From contig NC_026494.1 in assembly GCF_000328475.2 (NCBI RefSeq), forward strand, positions 434,001-498,000: DNA of 64,000 nucleotides. Direction: 5' to 3'. Below are positions 48,049 through 56,526 of this stretch, piece by piece. The notes beneath the pieces were generated by a model. That model was not told the origin of the DNA, did not search any database, and was given only the letters and a program-made list of their open reading frames with translations. Position 1 is the first letter of the stretch. The number at the start of each line of letters is the position of its first letter. The stretch is from Mycosarcoma maydis (lineage: Eukaryota; Basidiomycota; Ustilaginomycetes; Ustilaginales). Both the position numbers and the translations under genes were made by a program.

Positions 48049-50079
48049 CTAGGCGCGTCCAGCTTCATCCTCATCTGTGGTTGTCGTAGGGCTACCCACC
48101 AGCCCAATATCAGCCTCTCGCAGTCTAGCTGCTAGTCGCTCCTCTTGACTTCGAGCCTGGCTATGCGATCGTGGCCTTATGCCAAAGGAAGCAGCTTGCG
48201 TACCAGCTGACTCCTCTGGCGGTTCGTTGGTCGGCTCTGTGCGGGCTTGCTCGTCGATTGTTACCGAGATCTTGGGAAGTGTACGTAGTCTGTCACTCGG
48301 TGCTCCTATCGATCTAGAAGCCTGTGTTGCTGGTGCGATACATGGCGGAGCACCGAACTGTGTCGCTGTCGCTGTTGCCGTCGCCGTCACCGATGTCGGT
48401 ATGGGTACCGGGATCGGTTGATCATTCGTCATAGCAGTCAAAGCGGCTGTTGCGACAGGCGCAGAACGCACGCTTGGGATCCTGCCCAATGTTGCGCTCT
48501 TAGTTGTCGCCTGCGTGGGCGTCTGTTCCTGTTGGTTGGCGATCGAACTCGGCAGATAGCTCCAACCGTAGACGTCTGCAACAAATTTGGCAATGTCGGG
48601 CTGCGGCTGTCGCGTCTCGGATTTGCGGATGAAAGGATGACTGATCATCTTGTGGGGACCGGGTCGCTTGGTAGGCTCCTTTTCGAGGCAACGCTCGATA
48701 AAGTCACGCAGAGCTCTGGACCATTTGACGCCAGCCTTCTCATCATCCTGCAGCTCGGGCACCTTCATGTTGACCACGTACGAGAGCAGATCGATTGGTC
48801 CCAGCGGCGGCTCACCTTCAGCAGGGAAGGGGAACCGATTGCTTGCCACTTCCAGGATAGTGAGGCCAAGCGACCAAACGTCGGAAGTGATGGTATACGC
48901 CAAGCCTCGGATCCTCTCGGGCGCCATGTAGAAGCTTGTGCCCGTAAAAGTACCGGCAACCGAGTTGATCAGCTCGCCAGACACACCGAAATCGCACAAT
49001 TTGATCTGACCTTGGCGCGTGACGACGATGTTGCTGGGCTTAATATCACGATGGATGATCTTGCGTTCGTGCAGGTAGCTCAATCCCTTGAGAACACACT
49101 CGGCCACCTTGCCGAGTACCTTTTCTCCCGTTCGGCCATTGCGGCTCTTGACTTTCTTGTAGATGGCATCTAGCGAGCCAGCTTCTGCATATTCCATACA
49201 GATGGCAATCGAGGTATCTTGTTCCTCGAGAAAAGCTCCATAGTATCGTACGATGTAGTCCGAATGACAGGAGCGGTTGAAAGCAAGCTCACGCAGAATC
49301 TGTCGGTGGATTGCTGGGTTGGGAGAAGTGGATATGGTCTTTTTGGCCATGATGAGACCTGTAGGGCGATGGCGAACCTTGTGCACTTCACCGCTGGCGC
49401 CTTCTCCAAGTCGAGAGAGCATCTCAAAGTTGCCTGCCAAGACGAGTTCATCGTCATGTCCACCTTGGTTGCTCGCTCGTGTCGATGCTGCTGAAGCGCT
49501 CGAGTCGGTCCTTGTTCGAGACTGAGATGGCTGCGACGATACGTCTGCGCCATTTGGTTCTGTGCCGTCTGCGTTGATACTCGCGGTCGCCGAGTCATTC
49601 GTCATCCAGTAGCCGTGAGACGAAGATTTGCCGCCTGTGACTGGGATCCTGAGCCCGCTGGCATCCAGGCGCTCACCATCCGAGTCGGTGATGGACATGC
49701 CTCCGATAGCACGCCGTAGGTCATCTGTGATTGCAGTGTACATCTGAGAGTTGGTGAGATGCGGAACCGTGTCTGGGTAGATGGTGGAAGCCGTGGTATT
49801 GAAGACGCCGGGATGGCCGTCCTCGTAGCCCTCATCCTGGTATGCGTGACCTCCGAGAGATAATGAGGATGTGGAATGCTGTGGAATTATCAATGAAGGT
49901 TGTGGTCGCTGAGATGGGTGACCTGGCTGAGCCTTTGCCGCAGAAGCAGCATCAAAAGGAGCGTCATCGCATGCAAGTGAGCCGCTGGGAGCCGAAGAAG
50001 AGGAAGTGGGTCTTGTTGGGATGGTGAGCTTGGGCATGCCCGGCTTGCGCGGTTTCTTCGGTGGAATGAGCGAGGCCAT
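48049..50079 (-). CDS. MKK1: MAP kinase kinase, cell-wall-integrity type (Mkk1/2)
   Basis: 676 residues from ATG 50079 (MASLIPPKKPRKPGMPKLTI); the frame runs further only through a TTG. The N-terminal 220 residues are Ser/Pro-rich with a basic PPKKPRKPGMPKL docking-like motif for a MAPK. Kinase domain about 225-500: LGEGASGEVHKV, catalytic Lys in IMAKKT, SLDAIYKKVKSRNGR, IIHRDIKPSNIVV, LCDFGVSGELINS, activation segment NSVAGTFTGTSFYMAPERI with the S-x-A-x-T phosphosite pattern, and TSDVWSLGLTILEVA. SLDAIYKK and EKVLGKVAECVLKGLSYLHE are closest to Mkk1/2 rather than Pbs2 or Ste7. It acts between Bck1 and the Slt2-type MAPK. A Ser/Thr/Pro-rich C-terminal tail of about 160 residues follows the DVYGWSY helix. 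Confidence 0.92.
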   Translation of the reverse strand: MASLIPPKKPRKPGMPKLTIPTRPTSSSSAPSGSLACDDAPFDAASAAKAQPGHPSQRPQPSLIIPQHSTSSLSLGGHAYQDEGYEDGHPGVFNTTASTIYPDTVPHLTNSQMYTAITDDLRRAIGGMSITDSDGERLDASGLRIPVTGGKSSSHGYWMTNDSATASINADGTEPNGADVSSQPSQSRTRTDSSASAASTRASNQGGHDDELVLAGNFEMLSRLGEGASGEVHKVRHRPTGLIMAKKTISTSPNPAIHRQILRELAFNRSCHSDYIVRYYGAFLEEQDTSIAICMEYAEAGSLDAIYKKVKSRNGRTGEKVLGKVAECVLKGLSYLHERKIIHRDIKPSNIVVTRQGQIKLCDFGVSGELINSVAGTFTGTSFYMAPERIRGLAYTITSDVWSLGLTILEVASNRFPFPAEGEPPLGPIDLLSYVVNMKVPELQDDEKAGVKWSRALRDFIERCLEKEPTKRPGPHKMISHPFIRKSETRQPQPDIAKFVADVYGWSYLPSSIANQQEQTPTQATTKSATLGRIPSVRSAPVATAALTAMTNDQPIPVPIPTSVTATATATATQFGAPPCIAPATQASRSIGAPSDRLRTLPKISVTIDEQARTEPTNEPPEESAGTQAASFGIRPRSHSQARSQEERLAARLREADIGLVGSPTTTTDEDEAGRA

Positions 50080-51168
50080 GGTAGCGAAGCTGCTGTGTTT
50101 GCTATGCGAGCGCTTGTGATGCCAGTGCTGTGACAAAGGTTGAGCCGATGGAGGATAGTACCCGAGCAGTTGAGCAACTGGCGAAATTGCAAACGACCAA
50201 CAAGCAGGCGGTGCCGTTCGAAGAGACCTATCAGAGACCCGCTCTGTCTGTCCAGCGGCGAGGGTACCGTTGACTTTTGAGATGGTGGAGCAAGGTTACC
50301 AAATTGCCAAGCAGCAGCACATACAGTCACGAATGCAGTACTCACAACTGTACATTCGTGATTGTGATTCATTCACGATTCATGATTCGTGATTCCCTGT
50401 CAATCACAAACTGTCGTTTGAGCTTCCTAAGAGTCGTGGGGGTTGCTCACTCACGACTGCCAACGTGAATCTCAACACGCACGCACCAACACGTTTGAAC
50501 AACATGACCCAGCGTGGACTCGTGAACTCGAGCTTCGCTCACGGCTTGGGTGACGTGAGCGTGGGGACAAGTCATGAGTGTAAGGTCGCCGCGAGTGACA
50601 ATAGGAGCGCGCCGGCGTGCGGCAAGCGGCCACGAGTCAGCGGCGTACGGGGCATGCGGATGCGATGGTGCGTGCCTGCGTACCTGCAAACCAACAACCG
50701 TGAACATAATGTTAGAATTAGTCGTGAATTTTGAGGGTCCAAAATGGACAGCATCAGGCTGCAGTCAGAGTAACGAGATCGCCAAGTCAAAGTCGTGAAT
50801 TCACGAGATTCGTGTTTAATGAGTCGTGAGTGTTACTATCTGCCTGCGCTCGCTCCACTTTTCAGCACGGATCGCAACCAGCGTGAGGCAAATCAGAATA
50901 ACTAAACACAGTCGTGAATCCACCTTCACCGCTTACACCGTGGCAACCCATCCGGCTACAATCACAAATCGCGAATCCGCTTGGAACCCGCTTGTCCCAC
51001 TCAGCTTCTTGACCGTCACTGACACTGATTTGCTTGCATCACGCTTGTCACACATCTCTATCCTCATCAATCGGATCTGTCATTCAGCGCGCCAAATTCA
51101 GGTCAGCACTGATCGACCGTCCCTCATCGGTTCTGCTATCGTCCTCGTAACTACGCCCATCTACAACC
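50080..51168. other. Divergent intergenic region MKK1 / VPS2
   Basis: 1.09 kb, no gene. Many TCGTGA words between 50320 and 50945 (cluster 50352-50398 and singles at 50450, 50519, 50720, 50791-50830, 50910), no long array. The last 250 bp are pyrimidine-rich. Confidence 0.6.
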
Positions 51169-51998
51169 ATGAACATTGTCGAGTCTCTTTTTGGCAGGGC
51201 CAAATCGCCAGCAGAGCGTCTCAGACAACATCAGAGAACGCTGCAGAAAGCGCAAAGGGAGCTCGATCGCGAGCGCACAAAACTTGAGCAGCAGGAGAAG
51301 AAGCTTACCCAAGATATCAAGAAGAGCGCTCGAGCTGGTCAAATGGTATGTAATCAGCCTATATAAAATTGGCTCCAGCTAAACGTACCGGCCTTTTGAC
51401 CATCAATCTCGTCTGATCCACCCCGTAATGACAGCCCGCATGCAAGGTAATGGCGAAGGATCTGGTCCGCACACGAAGACACATCCACAAGTTCTATCAG
51501 ATGAAGACACAATTGCAAGCCGTTTCGCTACGCATCCAGACACTCCGCAGCAACCAGCAGATGGCCGAAGCCATGAAAGGCGCAACAAGGGCGATGGGCA
51601 CTATGAATCGCAGCATGAACTTGCCAGCCATTCAACGTATCATGCGTGACTTTGAACGCGAAAGCGCCACCATGGACATGAAGGACGAGATGATGGGCGA
51701 AGCAGTCGACGAAGCCATGGACGACGAAGACGAAGGCGTTGGAGAGGAGGAGGAATCGGACAACATTCTCAAAGAGGTGCTTGACGAGATCGGCGTTTCG
51801 GTGGGCCAGCAGTTGGGCGAGGCGCCTACTGCGGCACTCTCGGCCCCATTAGCCGCGCCACAGCAACGCATTGCGATCGGTGAAGGAGCTAGCGGAGGAG
51901 GAGGATTCGGCGGTGGTGGCGGTGGCGGTGGCGGCGGCGGTGCATCCAAGGACGAAGATGCTCTTCAGGCTCGTTTGGACAATCTAAGGAGGGATTGA
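51169..51998 (+). CDS. VPS2: ESCRT-III subunit Vps2/CHMP2, two exons
   Basis: Exon 1 51169-51345 and exon 2 51435-51998 with an 89-nt intron (gtatgt...acag), total 246 residues. Joining restores the family sequence ARAGQM-PACKV-MAKDLVRTRR, with the same five-residue spacing as animal CHMP2A (GQM-DAVRI-MAKDLVRTRR). The basic N-terminal helix (LFGRAKSPAERLRQHQRTLQ) and ELDRERTKLEQQEKK core, AMGTMNRSMNLPAIQRIMRD and MDMKDEMM are typical. The C terminus has a MIM1 motif (LQARLDNLRRD) for Vps4. A Gly-rich linker (GGGGFGGGGGGGGGGGA, about 210-226) is longer than usual. ESCRT-III acts in endosomal sorting and membrane abscission. The stand-alone ORF of exon 1 would wrongly end MVCNQPI. Confidence 0.96.
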
Positions 51999-52600
51999 TG
52001 GCCAGCGCAAACGTCTGTACCTGCTCCTGTTCCATATATTATTGTCCTTACCTTCCTTCAATTACTCAGTACCGATCTTGTTTGCCTCGTTCCGCTCGTC
52101 ATAATTCCCTTTGCAATGCGCGCCCTCTTGGTTTTGTTACAGTAACAACCATCAGTTTGCCTAGGCAGTCTCTCTAGAAGACTTGTGCCAAGGTGTACCT
52201 AAAGGTCTTCACATGGCGTATGAGTATACGCCGCCGAAAGAGGATAAATGGAAATCAGCTAAGAATGTCCTTGATGAACAAGTCGTGAGTGGCGGCGGTA
52301 TTCACGATTCACGATTTACGATATTTACGATTTCAGGGTTCAACCTGCACTCACGGCTTCTGCCACGTTCACGCGGCCTTGCATTCAAGATTCAGGATTC
52401 ACGATTTTCGCCTCGGTTGGCAGTACGAGCTGTTCGTTTACCTGCCTGCTTTGGTACCATCATCTTGGGCTCGATTCCTTTGCAATTCTTCTCCATCCCT
52501 TCAGAGGTTCGACTTAATCAGGCAAGGCAGGAGACTCTCGACTCGAGTGCCGATGATCCTCGTGCTGCTTTGAGCTACAGACAAACAGGCCTACGTATGC
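51999..52600. other. Intergenic region VPS2 / BTN1
   Basis: 602 bp. Degenerate TCACGATT/TTACGATT heptamers near 52301-52335 and 52390-52410. An ORF (52183-52695) crosses them and is not credible. Confidence 0.55.
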
Positions 52601-54340
52601 ATGGTGACGATCGAAGCACTGCCACTTCGTCCTATCGAAGGCGAGCAACAGGCATTACACGTCGGCGCACATTCTTCTGCATCCGATCCTCGTAGAACCA
52701 TGGTCACCAACACCTCCGAGTCTCCGCTTGCGTCTCGTCAAGCTACGCTAACCACCTCCACTCGACAGAAACATACATCCTACCGCCTCAACACAGCGTT
52801 CTTCCTCTTTGGCCTGCTAAATAACTCGCTTTACGTCGTCATCCTCACCGCGGCACTCGAGCTTCTCCCACAAGGTGTACCCACAGGACTCGTTAGCTTC
52901 GCCAACATCTTTCCAGCACTCATCGCGAAAGCCATTTGGCCTTACTTCCTACGAGGTCAAGTACGATACAGCAAGCGAGTATGGTCTTGTGCAGCCCTGA
53001 GCTTCATTGGCATGCTGCTCGTGTCGTTTTTCCCGGCATTGGCGATGAGATTAGTGGGCATTTCGTTGGCAAGCTTCAGTTCGGGGCTTGGAGAATTGAC
53101 GTTCTTGCAGTTGAGTACGAGGTACGCACCCAAGTCTAGCGAGACAAGGAGTGGCTTGACCGCAGCACAGGCGGCAGGCGCGGGTCTGGAAACCAGCTTT
53201 GCCGGTGATGCCGTGGGATGGTTTGCGAGTGGCACCGGCGCAGCTGGTTTGATAGGTGCAGCAGCTTGGTGGGTCGTCCGGCCGCTGGGTGTGCAAACCG
53301 GAATGGCGATTCTGAGTGTTCTGCCAGCCTTCATGATCATGGCATATGCGATAATTCTACCATCGGTGCAAGAGCTGCTGGAAGGGAAAGACGGTAAAGG
53401 AGGCGCAATGTATGCGCCATTGTCGACAGAAGATGATGCAGTGGAGCGGAGCTCTAGCGACGATCAGCCAACCACCGCCAATGACGACAGACAAGATTCC
53501 ACCATACATATTGGCCCTGGGTCAGAGCAGGATGTCAAAGTACGACTCTCCTTTCAAGAGAAAATGGCTTTACTCAAACCTATGCTTCAACCATACATCA
53601 TCCCTCTGGTTATTGTCTACGCCATGGAGTACACTATCAATCAAGGCATAGCCCCTACCCTCATCTACCCTCTCCCAACTCGCTCAAGTCATCCTTTACT
53701 CTCACACATCATTCGCAAACTCACCGACTACTATCCGCTGTACCAGTTGGTCTATCAAACCTTTGTCTTCCTCTCACGCTCCTCGATTTCGATCTTCAAG
53801 CTTCCTGCCATCCCGCGACACTTGTTGTGGTTGCCAGCGGTACTTCAGACGGGCTTGTTGGCGGTATTGCTCACCGAGAGTTTGTACGCTTGGTTTAGGG
53901 AGAGCATCGCGAGTCCGTTGGTGATCGTCTTGATTTGTGTCGAGGGTCTGGCAGGTGGATCGGCGTACGTCAGCGTGTTCTATAGTATCGGGGTGGACGA
54001 GCAGGGTCGAGGGATTGCGCTACCGTCTACGGGCGAAGAAGTGGACGATGAAGGACAAGAAGAGGATTCGGCGTATACGATGGCGAAGAAGGCCCAAGAA
54101 CACGAATTCAGGATCGGTTGCGTTGGGGTAAGTACCACCTTCCTGATCACGCATTTCTTTTTTGACCAACAGATAATCAGGTTCACTGACCAACTCGCTT
54201 TAGCGCTGCTCCACCTTCGATGTGCACAGTTCGGTGACAGTCTGGGCATCCTGGCAGCTAGCCTTATCAGTATGCCCCTCCAAGTATCGCTCTGCGACGC
54301 TCAAGTACGCTCCGGTCGCGATCTGTGCAAGCAGACCTAG
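52601..54340 (+). CDS. BTN1: Battenin/CLN3 homologue Btn1 with stop-free terminal intron
   Basis: My model joins 52601-54127 and 54230-54340 (545 residues). The join puts EFRIGCVG next to FGDSLGILAA, the usual C-terminal pattern of Btn1/CLN3 (IG-F-x-DS-x-GILLA). The intervening 102 nt begin gtaagt and end gcacag. They are divisible by three and lack a stop, so the unspliced frame also reads through (579 residues). Membrane blocks: FFLFGLLNNSLYVVILTAAL, GLVSFANIFPALIAKAIWPY, VWSCAALSFIGMLLVSFFPA, LASFSSGLGELTFLQLS, GWFASGTGAAGLIGAAAW, PYIIPLVIVYAMEYTINQG, YQLVYQTFVFLSRSS and ICVEGLAGGSAYVSVFYSIG. The protein lies in the vacuole/lysosome membrane and affects pH and Arg transport in yeast. ATG 52700 (aaccATGG) is a better-context alternative start. 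Confidence 0.93.
   Translation: MVTIEALPLRPIEGEQQALHVGAHSSASDPRRTMVTNTSESPLASRQATLTTSTRQKHTSYRLNTAFFLFGLLNNSLYVVILTAALELLPQGVPTGLVSFANIFPALIAKAIWPYFLRGQVRYSKRVWSCAALSFIGMLLVSFFPALAMRLVGISLASFSSGLGELTFLQLSTRYAPKSSETRSGLTAAQAAGAGLETSFAGDAVGWFASGTGAAGLIGAAAWWVVRPLGVQTGMAILSVLPAFMIMAYAIILPSVQELLEGKDGKGGAMYAPLSTEDDAVERSSSDDQPTTANDDRQDSTIHIGPGSEQDVKVRLSFQEKMALLKPMLQPYIIPLVIVYAMEYTINQGIAPTLIYPLPTRSSHPLLSHIIRKLTDYYPLYQLVYQTFVFLSRSSISIFKLPAIPRHLLWLPAVLQTGLLAVLLTESLYAWFRESIASPLVIVLICVEGLAGGSAYVSVFYSIGVDEQGRGIALPSTGEEVDDEGQEEDSAYTMAKKAQEHEFRIGCVGVSTTFLITHFFFDQQIIRFTDQLALALLHLRCAQFGDSLGILAASLISMPLQVSLCDAQVRSGRDLCKQT
54128..54229 (+). other. Candidate BTN1 3' intron, 102 nt, in frame and stop-free
   Basis: GTAAGTACC donor, AG at 54228-54229. 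An earlier AG at 54171-54172 (CCAACAG) is a possible alternative acceptor, but it gives a non-matching C terminus. Confidence 0.75.
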
Positions 54341-54765
54341 TATCTTGTCTCGCTACTTGCTGATACAATTGTGACATATCACCATATATACACATAGACT
54401 CCTCTACTCTTCCAATCCCAGGACTTGTGCCTAGCTGAGGTGTTTGCATTTCTAGTTGTCGCGTCTTGGTCGTTTGGAGAATCGAGACGAGCGATTGAAT
54501 AACATCAAGACTGCGCAGCAGTCGTGAGCGGTAATGACAGCAATGATTAGGGGCGCATGGTCAATAAAACGAGCACCACTTAGATTTTGCTTGGAACATA
54601 CGCTTTATTGTAGCTCTCTATACCGGGGGCAGATTCAGTGCCTCGGGCAGGCAGCTAGTAATCACGAAAAGCTTCCCCCTCTCCTATCATCAATAACAGC
54701 TTACAGAGAGAGCGTTTAAAATAAACGTACATATAATATATTCTCTAAATGGCTAAGAAAGCAAA

Positions 54766-54850
54766 GGCCTCGTAGCTCAGGGGTAGAGCGTCGGCTTCCA
54801 GCCGCATAGGAATTTTCCGAAGGCCATCCGTTCAAATCGGGTCGGGGTCA
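54766..54850 (+). tRNA. tRNA-Trp(CCA) with 13-nt intron
   Basis: Acceptor GGCCTCG pairs with CGGGGTC, discriminator A. D stem GCTC/GAGC. T arm ATCCG-TTCAAAT-CGGGT. Anticodon CCA at 54798-54800, then G37, an intron of 13 nt (54802-54814), and position 38 onward (T, TCCGA). Variable loop AGGCC. The 5' half, G37 and 3' end (TCGGGGTCA) are strikingly like vertebrate tRNA-Trp. Four of five anticodon-stem pairs form (TCGGC with TCCGA); 31-39 is a C-T mismatch. TATA-like ATATAATATATT (54731-54742) lies 24-35 bp upstream. If the intron were placed elsewhere, Gly(TCC) would be the alternative, with a worse stem. Confidence 0.78.
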
Positions 54851-54852
54851 AA

Positions 54853-54858
54853 TTTTTT
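54853..54858 (+). terminator. Pol III terminator (T6) of tRNA-Trp
   Basis: Six T, two bases after the mature 3' end. Confidence 0.8.
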
Positions 54859-55171
54859 CCCAACCCTGATTAACTGAGCCAATGCATCAAAAGGATGGCT
54901 CAGAATAAAAGCGGGAAGCAAGAGGGAAATGCGAAGGGAATTTATCCCTTTTTCATAGTTTAGCGCAGTCAGGTCGGAGTTAGTGTTGTCATGCAATTTA
55001 CGTCTTCAACGTTTTACATCATAGCTCATGACAGCTCATGCTTAACGTCATTCACGATGCACGCTTTACGGGTCAATAAAATCGTGGATGCTTAGGTACG
55101 CCATGTTAATTTGACTGATTACACGAAGAGCAAGCTGGCGGTACTGAGAGACTGAGTGCCTCAAGCGTTGC

Positions 55172-55217
55172 CGGGCTAGATCATCCTTGTCTTCGTCATC
55201 ACCGTCATCGCCGTGCA
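55172..55217 (+). repeat. Left terminal inverted repeat of Tc1 element
   Basis: Pairs with 56475-56513; first 14 bp perfect, the rest imperfect with an insertion. Confidence 0.85.
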
Positions 55218-55252
55218 TTTGTAATGTATATAACCTCAACGTTACCTTTGCA

Positions 55253-56435
55253 ATGTCAGAATATCACGTAGCAGCAATGACACCTCCGCAGAAACGAGCC
55301 AGGCAGACGCTGTCGGATGCCTTGAAGAAGCTGATCGTTGAATCGGTGGTCAGCAAAGGGCATTCCAAAGCGGACGTTGCCAGGAAGTACAACCTCTCGT
55401 TCTCCACGGTATTTACAATAATCAAGAGGTTCGAGCACAACGGGCAGATCTTATCGTTAAAGCGGGGGGGATGCGCAACACACGGACAAGGATGTCAATA
55501 CCATGCTGGATTACATAGCCCAGCATCCTGCAGCAACCCTGGAGGAGATGCGGGAGCACCTCCGCCAGCAGGGTGGACCTCAAATATCAGTAACAACAAC
55601 TCAGCGTGTAACCAAGGATAGATGCCACTGTTCGCTCAACCGGATGCATATTGACCACGACAGACATCAGGACGAGCAGACGATTGCCGCTCGGCAGCGC
55701 TGGATTCAGGGGCTTGAGAGCCTCGAGCTACAGGGCTTCAGTCTAAACGACGCAGTCTTCTTCGACGAAGCAGGATTCAATCTGCATCTCACACGATCAG
55801 CTAGCCGTGCTTCAGTAGGAGAACGGGCGGTACAACGAGGTAGACCAGCCGATCGCAAGAAGAACATGTCTCTTATTGTTGCAGTTGGCCGAGAAGGCCT
55901 GATTGGAGCCCACACACATGTTGGCGGCTTCACATCGCAATTGCTCATCGACTTTCTCAAGAGCACGCTGATTCCAGAGCTGCGTTCCGGACCGCCGAGG
56001 ATCTTTATCATGGATAATGTACGCAGTCGTCATGTTCCGGAAGTTGTGTCGACAATCCAGTCAGCAGGCCACGTGGTCTATTTCCTCCCGCCATATACGC
56101 CATGGTTCAACCTCTCCGAGCGCGTCTTTGCAAAGGTTCAACCGATCGTCAGCCGCGAGGATCTGCAAAATCACACCACTCTCGAAGCCGTCATCTACCA
56201 CACGCTTTCTACATTGACTGCAGAGGACTGCCAGGGTTGGGTTAAGGAGACTCAGCGCTGGATCACTGTAGCAAAGCAAGGACACAAGCTTGGGGAGCAT
56301 CGTGATGCACACGATGCTCTTGCTCATCACGGTCTTCTTCCAAACCAACAGGCAGCTGACGCGTTCAACGGGATGGCCACAGTCTTTCCTATCGAGCTGA
56401 AGGTGATGAGATATGATTGCTATGACTATATGTAA
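55253..56435 (+). pseudogene. Tc1-type (DD34E) transposase, one frameshift
   Basis: First frame from ATG 55253 (MSEYHVAAMTPPQKR) has the helix-turn-helix region: LSDALKKLIVESVVSKGHSK, ADVARKYNLSFSTVFTIIKR. After a G7 run (55464-55470) the reading must move to the next frame, which continues ...TMLDYIAQHPAATLEEMREH and the DDE domain. Catalytic candidates are all there: Asp in FFDEAGFNLHL, Asp in IFIMDNVRSRH, Glu in WFNLSERVF, with 34 residues between the second Asp and the Glu as in Tc1. The motif around the Glu is diverged (usually PDLNPIE). Removing one G restores a single frame, so either the copy is broken by a slippage mutation or the run is a sequencing error. Stop at 56435. Confidence 0.88.
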
Positions 56436-56474
56436 TACAATATCGTGAAGATCAGCATCTGTGTGCTGTGAATC

Positions 56475-56513
56475 GTGAATGTGCGGCGATGACCAAGACA
56501 GATGATCTAGCCC
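56475..56513 (-). repeat. Right terminal inverted repeat of Tc1 element
   Basis: Reverse complement begins CGGGCTAGATCATCTGTCTT and matches the left end. Confidence 0.85.
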
Positions 56514-56526
56514 GAGCATGGATTTA

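Larger units (their letters stand above)
54341..55171. other. Intergenic region BTN1 / Tc1 element, contains tRNA-Trp
   Basis: AT-richer than its surroundings near 54720-54765. Apart from the tRNA only a short AGCTCATG direct duplication (55022-55041) is seen. No protein gene. Confidence 0.55.
55172..56513 (+). mobile_element. Tc1/mariner-type DNA transposon (about 1.34 kb)
   Basis: The ends carry inverted repeats. Left CGGGCTAGATCATC (55172-55185) matches perfectly the complement of 56500-56513. The similarity continues inward imperfectly for about 38-50 bp (left TTGTCTTCGTCATC...GCCGTGC against right TGTCTTGGTCATC...GCCGCAC), with about 10 extra bases on the left from a small CGTCATC duplication. 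TA is at 55177-55178 and 56507-56508. If these are the target duplication, the original site was the palindrome CGGGCTAGCCCG. Inside is one transposase gene with a frameshift. Size and organisation fit Tc1. The right end lies 13 bp from the GRC3 stop codon. Confidence 0.88.

Noticed and set aside
52183..52695. 170-codon ORF upstream of BTN1
   Set aside because: Runs through degenerate heptamers (HDSRFTI peptide) and overlaps the BTN1 start in another frame.
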